Of a DNA stretch of 64,000 nucleotides, positions 9,301 to 17,354 are shown piece after piece. The stretch's first letter is position 1; every line of letters begins with the position of its first letter. Both the position numbers and the translations under genes were made by a program. A model generated the notes under the pieces. The model made no database searches, was not told the origin of the DNA, and was given only the letters and a program-made list of their open reading frames with translations. The stretch is from an uncultured Clostridia bacterium. Its GTDB lineage: Bacteria; Bacillota; Clostridia; Oscillospirales; Ruminococcaceae. Location of the stretch: assembly GCA_947168885.1 (NCBI GenBank), contig CAMVNQ010000004.1, forward strand, positions 124,001 to 188,000, in the 5' to 3' direction.

Positions 9301-9434
9301 CGCAGTATTCAAACGACATCCTCGGCGGAAACATCAATGCCCCGGGCGATGTGATGTTCGACTCCGGCAAGGGAGAGCTCGATATGATCGTATCTCCGCT
9401 TCTTGCAGCAAAGTGGGTCGAGGACAACAAGTAA
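6336..9434 (+). CDS. Sacsin/NOV-type GHKL ATPase (system component B)
   Basis: This 1032-residue protein has an N-terminal GHKL (Hsp90/MutL fold) ATPase. The N box is RELLQN with E87 and N91. The G1 box is N120-E-V-G-F-T, the NExGF variant I associate with plant NO VEIN and sacsin-like proteins. FGRSE follows, and the lid/G2 box is GRFGVGAKSVF (G148-F158). Residues ~250-880 are a long unrecognised region with helical stretches. A cysteine cluster near the end (C902, C903, C906, C917, C941) could bind zinc. It starts one base after the helicase stop and is followed by a strong terminator, so the unit is exactly two genes. In Mza-like and other defence loci, GHKL ATPases pair with nucleic-acid motors; here that link is inference. 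Confidence 0.65.
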   Translation: MAYEETKQREAKAAELKKYIGDFYAAHSEGKTEERDAALKKVQTALFTGSSDSEPLKDYFNEAFQGRTVFNTLLSINDYPKESILRELLQNTFGCSYETKDVKVMLNFNTKQHQVSLAYNEVGFTMEQILYYLSFGRSEVDESKTREGRFGVGAKSVFLNVEWLSLKSNNFSFKIQNDNGNLKILDLDLFGTQFVGTEIIFKVRGEEFHAIMDNFLGLTDKKGDYMNLMELCFAFNRKKILDIRDARKLVESDDRTFNIAVMVDGQMKTVYKIMQYKKEGDDNPTIRFLQNGKSIIDFLCYESDGYSYLIPYAVANGKRAEIVKLLVQRYNYFSTYELTGLYKENNEAFINEHLSAFFISVPNKYITPHRTGIRHDSENEVTKHLQKDLLDMIKAYKQYFVLSMQPVPEKSDYYFLYPKSYAFEFFKNFIKTSKLGKDIQSPFQNSISLIYPEERLATDYEELKKRGYASYAEHIPQLEHTNGTAYETYIKDALSDMREKLSDLDDRIIYVGYQWENEGSSANGREYLYEFFHNGATFYVSSKVTPNRSDNNLYFGFTSVAEKIAGEFLKDNIVHNDDELEKLLAMYDEIYREDYKIVMKYYQFYISHGEEQQRYEVSKMDIKNLENAMRAVQKRQHRFDTHQNYNEVVSMLINTFTQGKDTMTFLREIKEQGGKITLQLDINKRYRFCAYNKQFMIPPNISNADMIDLIGDMGTLIKCGMLNGRTFDFPHTKSRYSLDPALLSKMFESETLPGSAIEERLGMIWVCDLHTDRVAIVDENDKIVKIVELGEEITQEMRDKAKKYVVLRADYSKPEFADAAEYIITGKNEQLLSKHYLTAQEPNRVIPDQIPYYLKPMPVITKDEFKYLREQVSKVSEFADSKNYRNYFAKDINGKLFGYGGCCPVCGFESRAINSFCLKDFEVEVLTEDSEKTFKFSLYMCANDAAASNGWLITNVSVGGMSPIRWLEEISSSDMIPPEFLFCHVTYRSQYSNDILGGNINAPGDVMFDSGKGELDMIVSPLLAAKWVEDNK

Positions 9435-9444
9435 ACAGAACAAA

Positions 9445-9477
9445 CCCCGTGAGTTTTGGCTCACGGGGTCGTTTTTG
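9445..9477 (+). terminator. Terminator of the helicase/GHKL operon
   Basis: The stem CCCCGTGAG (9445-9453) pairs with CTCACGGGG (9460-9468), with a 6-base loop and a GTTTTT tract. It closes the two-gene operon only 10 bases after the stop codon. Confidence 0.9.
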
Positions 9478-9557
9478 TGCTGACAGGCGGTGTCCGCCGC
9501 TGCGGATTGCTACCCGTTTATAATACTTAGTTCTGCAAAGACTAACTACTTCGAGGC

Positions 9558-9594
9558 AGAAAAATACCGTCTCGAACAAAGTCCGAGACGGTAT
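9558..9594 (-). terminator. Terminator of tRNA-Arg
   Basis: On the minus strand ATACCGTCTCG (9594-9584) pairs with CGAGACGGTAT (9574-9564), followed by TTTTC. It lies 21 bases past the tRNA 3' end. Confidence 0.85.
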
Positions 9595-9614
9595 CGCCGC
9601 CGCGCGTCCGCGGC

Positions 9615-9691
9615 TGGCGCGCCACAAGGGATTCGAACCCCTGACCCCTTGGTTCGTAGCCAAGTACTCTATCCAGCTGAGCTAGTGGCGC
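9615..9691 (-). tRNA. tRNA-Arg (anticodon ACG)
   Basis: The 77-base cloverleaf has acceptor arms GCGCCAC/GTGGCGC with discriminator G and an encoded CCA. The D arm includes AGCTCAGCTGGATAGAG, the anticodon arm is CTTGG-CTACGAA-CCAAG (anticodon ACG, read as ICG for CGN codons), and the T arm contains GGTTCGAATCC. It has its own promoter and terminator. Its 3' end faces the helicase/GHKL operon. Confidence 0.97.
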
Positions 9692-9711
9692 ATCTGAAAA
9701 TTTACTCATTT

Positions 9712-9740
9712 ATTATACACTATTTCAATCGTTTTGTCAA
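9712..9740 (-). promoter_or_regulatory. Promoter of tRNA-Arg
   Basis: On the minus strand this has TTGACA (9740-9735), a 17-base spacer and TATAAT (9717-9712), a full consensus sigma-A promoter about 14 bases before the tRNA start. Confidence 0.9.
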
Positions 9741-9790
9741 GCCTTTTTTGATAAATCATATAAAAGTCTTTCATACCCGCATATTTTTCT

Positions 9791-9829
9791 CTCTTCAGCT
9801 GACATATAATAATCACGTCAGCTGAAGAG
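9791..9829. other. Stem-loop past the V-ATPase operon
   Basis: A perfect 13-bp stem, CTCTTCAGCTGAC / GTCAGCTGAAGAG, with a 13-base loop, ~45 bases past the ntpD stop. No T tract follows on either strand in the expected direction, so it may be a 3' stabiliser or a factor-dependent end rather than an intrinsic terminator. Confidence 0.5.
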
Positions 9830-9874
9830 GGCATAAAACACTTTGCTTCTTATGCGAGTGCGCGGTCATCTGTC

Positions 9875-10507
9875 TTATCCCTTCGCACTCTCTTTTCTGA
9901 GCTTTGTCGCCTTGATTATCTTCTGACGAGAGAACTCTTCGCGCTCTTTTTCTTCAAGCGCTTCGGTGATGAACTTGACCTGATCGTGATATTTCGGGAT
10001 AAGAATGTTTTTCAGCGCATTGGCGCGTTTCTGTGATTTCCTTATTGCGACAGAAAGGCGATAGACGCTGTTTTCTATCTCTGCAAGGACAAGGCCGGTC
10101 TGCTTCGCTTTGAGAAAGTTTATATACGCCTTGTCGAAGCTCGAATCCGTGTCCGCGAGACTGTAACAGAGCTTCGGAACAGGGTCACCGCCGTTCACTT
10201 TAGGAAGCTCTATTCCCATAACGCTGCGGTGCGAAAGCTCTATGCTCTTGTCTATCGGCATTCCCATCGACTTCTGCGAAATGACACCGTCGATTATGTT
10301 GGCGCTCTGAAGCGCGGAATACGCTTCGGCAAACGTCTGTTCAAGGCTTCCGCTGAGCTCCTTCGCTTTATCGGTAAGCGCCACCATTTCACGAATGAGG
10401 ATATTGCGCTTCCTGTCCATGAGCTCATAGCCGAGCTGCGCCTGCCGGAGCGACTGCTTCGCCTTTATGAGATTGCCCTTTGTAGCAAACACCTGCTGCT
10501 GCGGCAT
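9875..10507 (-). CDS. ntpD: V-type ATPase subunit D (central stalk)
   Basis: The 210-residue protein begins VFATKGNLIKAKQSLRQAQ, followed by LMDRKRNILIREM, the conserved N-terminal helix of V/A-ATPase subunit D. It ends with a second long helix (SQKRANALKNILIPKYHDQV). These two helices form the coiled-coil rotor shaft that turns inside the A3B3 head. It is the last gene of the operon, 43 bases after ntpB, with GGAGGATGAAC before the ATG. Length is normal for the family. Confidence 0.93.
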   Translation of the reverse strand: MPQQQVFATKGNLIKAKQSLRQAQLGYELMDRKRNILIREMVALTDKAKELSGSLEQTFAEAYSALQSANIIDGVISQKSMGMPIDKSIELSHRSVMGIELPKVNGGDPVPKLCYSLADTDSSFDKAYINFLKAKQTGLVLAEIENSVYRLSVAIRKSQKRANALKNILIPKYHDQVKFITEALEEKEREEFSRQKIIKATKLRKESAKG

Positions 10508-10550
10508 TGTTCATCCTCCTTTCGTGAGTTTTTTGCGGCATCATACCGTA

Positions 10551-11927
10551 TCATTGCTGTCTGTAATGCGCTTCGATAAGATCGGGGCTCATACGGTCAA
10601 GCTCGGTCTTCGGGAGAAGCGAGAGCAGATCCCACGCAAGTTCGAGGGTCTGATCCATGCTTCGGTTTTCGTCTGCGCCCTGATTTAAGAAGCGCTGCTC
10701 GAACTGTTCACCGAACTCCATATATTTCTTGTCAGTATCCGAAAGCTCGTCCTCGCCTATTACCGACGCAAGGGAGCGCGCGTCCTGTACCTTCGCATAA
10801 GCGGCGAAGAGCTGGTTCGCAACATCGCTGTGGTCGGAGCGTGTATAACCCTCGCCTATGCCGTCCTTCATAAGTCGTGACAGCGACAGGAGCACAGACA
10901 GACCGGGGTAGATACCCTCGGAATCGAGCTGTCTGTCGAAAACGATCTGACCCTCCGTAATGTATGCGGTAAGGTCGGGTATCGGGTGGGTGATGTCGTC
11001 GTTCGGCATCGTGAGTATCGGTATCTGCGTTACCGAGCCGCTTGAGCCTTCTATGACACCCGCGCGCTCATACATAGCAGCGAGGTCGGAGTAAAGATAG
11101 CCCGGGTAGCCTTTACGTCCCGGTATCTCACCCTTTGACGACGAGAACTCACGAAGCGCTTCGGCGTAAGATGTTATATCCGTCATAACGACGAGAATAT
11201 GCATATTTTTCTCAAACGCGAGGTATTCCGCGGTGGTAAGTGCACACTTCGGCGTTAAGATACGCTCGATTATCGGATCATTTGAAAGGTTGAGGAACAT
11301 AACGACTCTGCCGCTTGCGCCCGCCTGATCGAACTCCCGGCGGAAATAGTCGGCGACATCGTTCTGAACGCCCATTGCCGCAAAAACAATAGCGAAATCC
11401 TGACCGTTTTCTTCGGCGATACGGGCCTGTTTTACTATCTGTACAGCAAGTTTGTTGTGTGACAGACCGGAACCCGAGAAGATCGGGAGCTTCTGACCGC
11501 GGATAAGCGTCATAAGGCAGTCTATCGAGCTTATGCCGGTGTGTATGTAGTTGCGCGGATAGCTTCTCGCAACAGGATTGAGAGCGCGTCCGTTGATGTC
11601 GCCGTACTTCTCGGCAAATACATCTCCAAGACCGTCCGCAGGCTTTCCCGCGCCGTTGAATACTCGTCCGAGCATCTCGGTGCTGAGCGGTATTTCAAGC
11701 GGTCTGCCCTTGAACACGGTACGGGTATTGTCGAGAGACAAGCCCGTTGTTCCCTCAAAGACCTGTAAAATGACCTTATCGCCCTCCATCTGAACGACAC
11801 GTCCGAGACGGCGGGTCCCGTCTTCGAGACGGAGCTCAGCTATCTCCTCATATGCGACGCCGCTAACACCTTCAAGCGCTACGAGAGGGCCGTTCACGTC
11901 CGCAAGTCCGGAATACTGGATATTCAT
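10551..11927 (-). CDS. ntpB: V-type ATPase subunit B
   Basis: This 458-residue non-catalytic head subunit alternates with subunit A in the A3B3 hexamer. Where the A subunit has a P-loop, this one reads [15 protein letters not shown], the usual degenerate site of B subunits. [26 protein letters not shown] is represented by conserved stretches near residue 300, ending with GYITEGQI-type sequence ([15 protein letters not shown]). The ATG follows GGAGGGACG. It lies 15 bases after ntpA, so the genes are co-expressed. Confidence 0.95.
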   Translation of the reverse strand: MNIQYSGLADVNGPLVALEGVSGVAYEEIAELRLEDGTRRLGRVVQMEGDKVILQVFEGTTGLSLDNTRTVFKGRPLEIPLSTEMLGRVFNGAGKPADGLGDVFAEKYGDINGRALNPVARSYPRNYIHTGISSIDCLMTLIRGQKLPIFSGSGLSHNKLAVQIVKQARIAEENGQDFAIVFAAMGVQNDVADYFRREFDQAGASGRVVMFLNLSNDPIIERILTPKCALTTAEYLAFEKNMHILVVMTDITSYAEALREFSSSKGEIPGRKGYPGYLYSDLAAMYERAGVIEGSSGSVTQIPILTMPNDDITHPIPDLTAYITEGQIVFDRQLDSEGIYPGLSVLLSLSRLMKDGIGEGYTRSDHSDVANQLFAAYAKVQDARSLASVIGEDELSDTDKKYMEFGEQFEQRFLNQGADENRSMDQTLELAWDLLSLLPKTELDRMSPDLIEAHYRQQ

Positions 11928-11942
11928 TGCAAGCGTCCCTCC

Positions 11943-13694
11943 TTACTGACCGAGCGCACTGATAACGCTCTCGATCTCTTTGTCGATCTCCGCGAATTTC
12001 TCAAGATGATCGTTGGATATTTCATATTTTATCTTCGTAAGCTTGTCGAACAGTCCGGTCTTAAGTATATCCGAAACTGCGACCCCGCGTTTCACCGCCT
12101 CGACGGAACGCTTGTTGAGCAGCAGTATAGTGCGCATCATCTCAAGCTGCTTGTCCATCGGAACATAGGTATCGTCCTTGTGGAATGCGTTCTGCTGAAG
12201 GAAGCCGACGCGTATCACTTTCGCAGTTTCAAGGATAAGCTTCTGATCGTCGGGCAGAACGTCCGAGCCTATGAGCTTTACTATTTCGAGAAGCCTGTTT
12301 TCCTCGACAAGAATATTGTATATCTCCTGACGCACGGCAAGGAAATCCTCGCCGACGTTCTTCTCGTAGAATTCCTCAAACTCGGGGATATATTCGGAAT
12401 AGCTCGTAAGCCAGTTTATAGCGGGGTAGTGTCTCGCATAGGCAAGCTGCTTGTCAAGCGCGATAAAGCAGCGCACGAAACGCTTGGTGTTCTGTGTTAC
12501 AGGCTCGGAGAAATCGGAACCCGCAGGTGAGACCGCACCTATTATCGTGACGCTTCCGCGCTTTCCGGAAAGAACGCTGCAGTTTCCCGCACGCTCATAG
12601 AACTCGGCAAGACGTGACGGCAGATATGCCGGATAACCTTCCTCGGCGGGCATTTCTTCAAGTCGTCCGGATATTTCACGAAGAGCTTCTGCCCAGCGGG
12701 ATGTCGAATCCGCCATTATCGCTATATCATAGCCCATATCGCGGTAGTATTCCGCTATCGTGATGCCGGTGTATATGGACGCCTCACGCGCCGCAACAGG
12801 CATATTCGATGTGTTGGCGATAAGAACGGTGCGGTCGGTGAGATGCTTGCCGCTCTTCGGGTCGATAAGCTCACCGAATTCCTCAAGTACCTGCGTCATC
12901 TCGTTTCCGCGCTCGCCGCAGCCTATGTACACGATTATGTCCGCATCACACCATTTCGCGATCTGGTGCTGAGTCATGGTCTTTCCCGTTCCGAAACCGC
13001 CCGGAATAGCTGCGGCTCCGCCCTTCGCCACAGGGACGATAGTGTCGAGCACACGCTGACCCGTGATAAGCGGCGTGTTTATGGGAATACGCTTCGCAAC
13101 CGGGCGAGGCGTTCTTATAGGCCATTTCTGACAAAGTGTGAGGGGTACCTCCTCGCCGTTCACATCGACCCTGATTATCGTGTCATCGGGCTTGTACTTC
13201 CCGTCTGCGGCGGCGAATGTTACCTTGCAGTTCTTTATTGACGGCGGTACCATAACTCTGTTGGTTATAAGCGGCGACTCGGGGCACTCGGCATAGATCT
13301 GTCCTGCCGAAAGCTCGTCGCCGACCTTTACGAGAACGGTAACATCGAACTCACGGTTCGGATCGACTGTGGGAATATCGCTTCCCTCGGTGACGAACAC
13401 GCCGTCGGTCTTTTTCATTTCCGTAAGCGGGCGCGCGATACCGTCGAAAATGTTCGAGATTATACCCGGCCCGAGCGTAACGCTCATAGGACCGCCTGTT
13501 CCCTCGACTTCCTCGCCTATCTTAAGACCCGCGGTGTTCTCATAGACCTGAATGGTCGTAGCGCTGTCGTTTACGCCGATGACCTCACCGATAAGGTGCT
13601 TGTTGCCGACATAAACCATTTCGCGCATCGCGAAATCCTTTGTGTCCCGTATCTTGATAACGGGTCCGTTTATTGCGTAGATCGTATTGTTCAT
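11943..13694 (-). CDS. ntpA: V-type ATPase subunit A (catalytic)
   Basis: The 583-residue catalytic subunit starts MNNTIYAINGPVIKI at 13694 with AAAGGT upstream; a frame-open ATG at 13727 would add 11 unusual residues and lacks a good ribosome binding site. The P-loop is G232-G-F-G-T-G-K238-T. Other conserved blocks are ECPESPLI in the non-homologous region, YIGCGERGNEM, and DSTSRWAEALREISGRLEEMPAEEGYPAYL. Length matches the family. The ntpE-ntpA gap is ~160 bases and contains palindromic repeats, whereas most other gaps in the operon are much shorter. Confidence 0.96.
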   Translation of the reverse strand: MNNTIYAINGPVIKIRDTKDFAMREMVYVGNKHLIGEVIGVNDSATTIQVYENTAGLKIGEEVEGTGGPMSVTLGPGIISNIFDGIARPLTEMKKTDGVFVTEGSDIPTVDPNREFDVTVLVKVGDELSAGQIYAECPESPLITNRVMVPPSIKNCKVTFAAADGKYKPDDTIIRVDVNGEEVPLTLCQKWPIRTPRPVAKRIPINTPLITGQRVLDTIVPVAKGGAAAIPGGFGTGKTMTQHQIAKWCDADIIVYIGCGERGNEMTQVLEEFGELIDPKSGKHLTDRTVLIANTSNMPVAAREASIYTGITIAEYYRDMGYDIAIMADSTSRWAEALREISGRLEEMPAEEGYPAYLPSRLAEFYERAGNCSVLSGKRGSVTIIGAVSPAGSDFSEPVTQNTKRFVRCFIALDKQLAYARHYPAINWLTSYSEYIPEFEEFYEKNVGEDFLAVRQEIYNILVEENRLLEIVKLIGSDVLPDDQKLILETAKVIRVGFLQQNAFHKDDTYVPMDKQLEMMRTILLLNKRSVEAVKRGVAVSDILKTGLFDKLTKIKYEISNDHLEKFAEIDKEIESVISALGQ

Positions 13695-13811
13695 CAATAA
13701 TACCTTTATCCGTACATTAAAATACATAAAACAGCAGAGTATCTCCCGCTGTTCAGAGATTTATCCGGTTCCGTATTACGGTTCTGGGTGCAACGTCACG
13801 CTGCCTCGGGT

Positions 13812-13853
13812 CAAGGGCTGAGCAAGCCCTTGCGGGGTACTGGGCAGAGCCCC
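13812..13853. repeat. Palindromic repeats inside the V-ATPase operon
   Basis: CAAGGGCT (13812-13819) pairs with AGCCCTTG (13825-13832), and GGGG (13834-13837) pairs with CCCC (13850-13853) around TGGGCAGA. Read on the minus strand it resembles the GGGGCTCTGCCC-type intergenic palindromes dispersed in gut Firmicutes. It sits directly after the ntpE stop. With no T tract it should not be a strong terminator. Confidence 0.55.
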
Positions 13854-13854
13854 G

Positions 13855-14445
13855 TCACAGCTGCATTTCCGAACGTGAGGCGAAAGCGTCACGCTCGTTC
13901 TCGAACGCAGTGTCGAGCGTAAGATCGATAAAGATACCCTTTCCGGGGTACTTGAATATAAGTCCGCCGAGAGTGATATTTCTGTCCGCCGCGACCTTCG
14001 CGCCGTATTTCTTCATCACATCTTCTGTGGCTGAAAGATCGGACTTGCGGCAGTAAACTGTCACGTCCGCGGTAATCTTTTCCTCGCTGTCGGCGCGCTC
14101 GGCACACTTGGTAAGATGCGCCTTATACTTGTCCGAATCCGCGAGGGATTTGAGTTCCGCTCTTATATCATCGAAAAGTCCGTCAACAAGGGCGTTTCTG
14201 TGAAGCAGCACCTTTCTGTCCGCGGCATAACGGCTCTCGGAGACCCGCTTGCGCTCGGCGCTCTCCATACGCGACAGCTTCGAGAGGAGGGCAGAGCCCT
14301 GTTCCTTTTCGATACGGGCATTCTCCTCGTCTATCATAGCTTTGGCACGCTTCTCAGCATCCTCGGCTATGCGCTTGGCGTCGAGCTCCGCAGCGGCTTC
14401 GATCTGCTGCTTTATTTTTTCGAGCTTTGTCATTGCTTCTGCCAT
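13855..14445 (-). CDS. ntpE: V-type ATPase subunit E (peripheral stalk)
   Basis: The 196-residue protein starts at an ATG preceded by TAGGAGGAG with a 5-base spacer; a longer frame from 14478 has no such site. The N-terminal ~100 residues are a charged coiled coil (KLEKIKQQIEAAAELDAKRI), and the C-terminal globular part has KVAADRNITLGGLIF, typical of subunit E. With the H/G-type subunit it forms the peripheral stalk that holds the head still. The gene starts 10 bases after ntpF ends. Confidence 0.88.
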   Translation of the reverse strand: MAEAMTKLEKIKQQIEAAAELDAKRIAEDAEKRAKAMIDEENARIEKEQGSALLSKLSRMESAERKRVSESRYAADRKVLLHRNALVDGLFDDIRAELKSLADSDKYKAHLTKCAERADSEEKITADVTVYCRKSDLSATEDVMKKYGAKVAADRNITLGGLIFKYPGKGIFIDLTLDTAFENERDAFASRSEMQL

Positions 14446-14455
14446 AAAGCTCCTC

Positions 14456-14764
14456 CTATATCTTGATGCCGACGGCATCGCTCACATACCTGCTCAATGT
14501 CTCGGAGATGTGCGAATCGCCGTGTCTGTCGGGTATCTCAACTATGAGCGGTCTGCGAAGGGTAAGCTTGAGCTCCGCTATTTCGTCACTGCACATCTCG
14601 ATGAGCTGCCTCGTGATGAAGATAACGGCAATATCGCCTTTCGCCACCGCGCCGTTCAAAGCCGACATTACCTCGTCGGGCTTGTGTACGATGACTCCGT
14701 CCACGCCCGCAAGCCTCATTCCCATGCGGGTGTCGGCATTATCGCTTATAAGAAAGCATTTCAT
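14456..14764 (-). CDS. ntpF: V-type ATPase subunit F
   Basis: The 102-residue protein starts MKCFLISDNADTRMGMRLAG, the small Rossmann-like start of subunit F, and has DIAVIFITRQLIEMC in the centre. It binds subunit D and regulates the central stalk. The ATG at 14764 has AAGGAT upstream; the frame stays open to 14839 but that part overlaps ntpK. It lies 10 bases after ntpK. Confidence 0.9.
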   Translation of the reverse strand: MKCFLISDNADTRMGMRLAGVDGVIVHKPDEVMSALNGAVAKGDIAVIFITRQLIEMCSDEIAELKLTLRRPLIVEIPDRHGDSHISETLSRYVSDAVGIKI

Positions 14765-14774
14765 AGTTTTATCC

Positions 14775-15221
14775 TTAACCGTTGAGTATAAGTATCGAAA
14801 CAAGGATTCCGTAGATAGCGACACCCTCGCCGAGCGCAACGAAGATAAGTGCCTTTGAGAACACCTTTTCGTCCTCGCTTACCGCGCCGATAGCTGCGGA
14901 TGCCGCATTAGCAACGGCGATACCTGTGCCTATCGTAGCAAAGCAGGTCGGAAGAGCGGCAGCTATGTACTTAAGACCCATACCGATCGCAGCATCACCT
15001 GATCCTGCGGCAGCAGCGGCAGCTTCGGAAGCGCCCTCCGCCGAAGCAAGTATCGGCATGAATATCATCATGAGGATCATAGTACCGAGGAAAAGACCGC
15101 CGTTTAAGAGCACAGTGCGCTTTCTGTTGACCGCTTTTCCGGAATGTACTCTGCGGATAGCGACTACGAGCGGTATAATTATCATTGCAAGCGCTGCAAG
15201 GGGTAATAAATAAAGTATCAT
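14775..15221 (-). CDS. ntpK: V-type ATPase proteolipid subunit K
   Basis: The 148-residue membrane rotor subunit has four hydrophobic segments (about 2-22, 38-60, 78-106 and 121-146) with an Ala/Gly/Ser-rich linker between the second and third. Only the last two form a c-type hairpin: GTGIAVANAASAA and then ALGEGVAIYGILVSIL, with the single ion-binding carboxylate at E132. It is therefore a one-hairpin proteolipid with extra N-terminal helices rather than the duplicated four-helix K of Enterococcus. Ion specificity (H+ or Na+) is not decided by what I can see. Confidence 0.85.
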   Translation of the reverse strand: MILYLLPLAALAMIIIPLVVAIRRVHSGKAVNRKRTVLLNGGLFLGTMILMMIFMPILASAEGASEAAAAAAGSGDAAIGMGLKYIAAALPTCFATIGTGIAVANAASAAIGAVSEDEKVFSKALIFVALGEGVAIYGILVSILILNG

Positions 15222-15245
15222 TGTTTTATCCTCCAGAATTTATCA

Positions 15246-17279
15246 TTATAATGTGTCGGTGCTTATCGAGACGGTCTTGAACGGTATTCCGCCGCCCTTG
15301 AAGAAACGGCTGAAGAGCTCATAGAACTCAAGACGGAGCACCTGTATGCCCACTATGAAGCCCTCAAATCCGGTTACGAAGATGTTGCCTATAACGAGCA
15401 CGATAACACTTCCGACACCGTCGAACATATTGGAGACTATGCTGAATACGAGCATAAGTCCCGCGTGGCTGAGTACAAATCCGCCGATACGCAGATAGGA
15501 CATCGTGTTTGTGATGTATGTGAGGCAGACCTCGAAAAGATCGATTATACCCTCGATTATGAACATTCCGACGGTCTTTTTCTCGCCGCCCTTCTTCTCG
15601 TTCATAGCTTCGAGACGGGCTTTAAGTCCGGTATCAATGTTGCCGCCGTTCTTTGCCTGCTTTGACGACTTTATTCCCTTGTTCGCCATTGCTGCAAGTA
15701 TCAGTTCCTTGAAGAATATCAGAACGAGCGGGAGCACGATAAGTCCGATGACATACACAGGATTCATTATGTCAACACCAAGCGCGAAGCTTGAGCCGAG
15801 ACCCGCTATGAGCGAACCGTAGAGCACGAAGCCGCAGATGCCGCTCGCGCTGAAGATACCTGCTTCGTAATCCTTCATGCGAAGGCTCACGACTATGTTC
15901 ACTATCATCGTGACGAGTATCAGGCATATTCCGACGCAAAGCGCAGATATAAGGAACAGGTTCGATGCCTGGAAAACGTCGTGCGGCGGTTCCTTATAGC
16001 CGAAGAGCTCATATATCTGCGGTAGGCGGAAGAACGGCTTGATTATCTCCTCGTTTCCGAATACAGAGCCGTAGAGAACACCGAACAGTGCGCTCGAAAA
16101 ACCTATTCGCGCTATTATCGGAGCAAGACCCGCTTTCGTTACCCTCGTGAGTATTATACCGAGTATCATGATGCAGAGCCCCTGTCCGAGGTCTCCGAAC
16201 ATCATTCCGTAAAGGAGCATATACGTTATCGCAACAAGCGGAGTCGGGTCTATGCCGTTAGACGCGGGCAGTCCGTACATTTTTACGAACATCTCGAACG
16301 GGCGGAACAGCCAGTTGTTCTTCAGCCGTACCGGCGGGGTCTCGTCAGCAGACGGCTCGCGGAATGTGAGCGTTACGCCGCCGACCGAATCCATGATCTC
16401 TGTGAAGCGCTTTTTCTCCGCCACGGGGATATATCCCGAGAAATGGAACTTTCCATCGAAAACGGTAACGTTTGAACGAAGCTCATAGCTGTTGCTCATA
16501 GCGGTAAGCTTCGCGAACACCTTCGAGAGCTTACCGCCCTCGCGCGCGGCGATCTTTCCGAGTTCCGCGTCTATTTCCGTGATCCGTTTGTTCTCGTCCT
16601 CCATCTGTGCGAGGAGCTTGCCGAGCGCTTCCTCAGAGTTTCCTTTAAGATATTCGGGAAGCTTCGTGCGCTCAAATCCGAGCTGGTTGAATATGTAGTC
16701 GGTGCTGTTTGCCTCGGGCTTCGAGGTTATGTACAGACACCATGTATAGTTGTTTTCCTGCTCGAACGGATAGAAGAAGAACGCGTTCTCCTTGTAGAAT
16801 GTAAGCTTTCTGATGCTGTCATTCGGAAGTCTGCCGAAGCGTGCCTTTGCGTACTTCATCGTAAGGAGCTCCGAAAGATCGGCATCGAGACCCGTCATCT
16901 GCGTCAGGTTCTGATAGATCGCGTTCTGCGACCGAAGCGCCGAGTTGAGCTCCATTTTTTCCTGCGTCAGCGCTTTCTGCATATCATCCACCTCGTCAAG
17001 GTAGTTCTTGAAGTCTACGCTTACGCTGTAATCTATGTCGTCGTAGGACGCGTTCTGGTCGAGCTTGACACCGAGAGTCTCGGCAAGCGACTTTGTACGC
17101 TTAAGGATCCTGTCATAAACACCTTTGTCCTTCAGGTTCTTCGCCGCGAGCTCCGAGCCGGAGGTATCGGGCGGCGGGTTTATATGAAAGCAGCCGCTCT
17201 CACAGCATTTCGTCAACGCTTTGTTGACTTTGCGAAGGCTGCCCTCAAGATAAACGAGCATGACCTTTTCAATTGCCAT
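15246..17279 (-). CDS. ntpI: V-type ATPase subunit I (stator, a-like)
   Basis: This 677-residue protein starts MAIEKVMLVYLEGS at 17279 after GGAAAGGGCAG; an upstream ATG at 17330 is less likely. The N-terminal half is cytoplasmic with coiled coils. From about residue 345 come several transmembrane helices, including PTPLVAITYMLLYGMMFGDLGQGL, NTMSYLRIGGFVLSHAG and GFIVGIQVLRLEFYELFSRFF, all hallmarks of the a/I subunit that forms the ion half-channels against the K ring. Length is normal. Confidence 0.93.
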   Translation of the reverse strand: MAIEKVMLVYLEGSLRKVNKALTKCCESGCFHINPPPDTSGSELAAKNLKDKGVYDRILKRTKSLAETLGVKLDQNASYDDIDYSVSVDFKNYLDEVDDMQKALTQEKMELNSALRSQNAIYQNLTQMTGLDADLSELLTMKYAKARFGRLPNDSIRKLTFYKENAFFFYPFEQENNYTWCLYITSKPEANSTDYIFNQLGFERTKLPEYLKGNSEEALGKLLAQMEDENKRITEIDAELGKIAAREGGKLSKVFAKLTAMSNSYELRSNVTVFDGKFHFSGYIPVAEKKRFTEIMDSVGGVTLTFREPSADETPPVRLKNNWLFRPFEMFVKMYGLPASNGIDPTPLVAITYMLLYGMMFGDLGQGLCIMILGIILTRVTKAGLAPIIARIGFSSALFGVLYGSVFGNEEIIKPFFRLPQIYELFGYKEPPHDVFQASNLFLISALCVGICLILVTMIVNIVVSLRMKDYEAGIFSASGICGFVLYGSLIAGLGSSFALGVDIMNPVYVIGLIVLPLVLIFFKELILAAMANKGIKSSKQAKNGGNIDTGLKARLEAMNEKKGGEKKTVGMFIIEGIIDLFEVCLTYITNTMSYLRIGGFVLSHAGLMLVFSIVSNMFDGVGSVIVLVIGNIFVTGFEGFIVGIQVLRLEFYELFSRFFKGGGIPFKTVSISTDTL

Positions 17280-17354
17280 TATCTGCCCTTTCCTTTCCTT
17301 GTTATAGAGCCGGCCGCAAAACCGGCACATTTTCGTTCGCAGCGTTCTGCCGCG

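Noticed and set aside
9791-9829. Intrinsic terminator of the V-ATPase operon
   Set aside because: The stem is strong but no T tract follows in the direction of transcription, so I list it only as a stem-loop.
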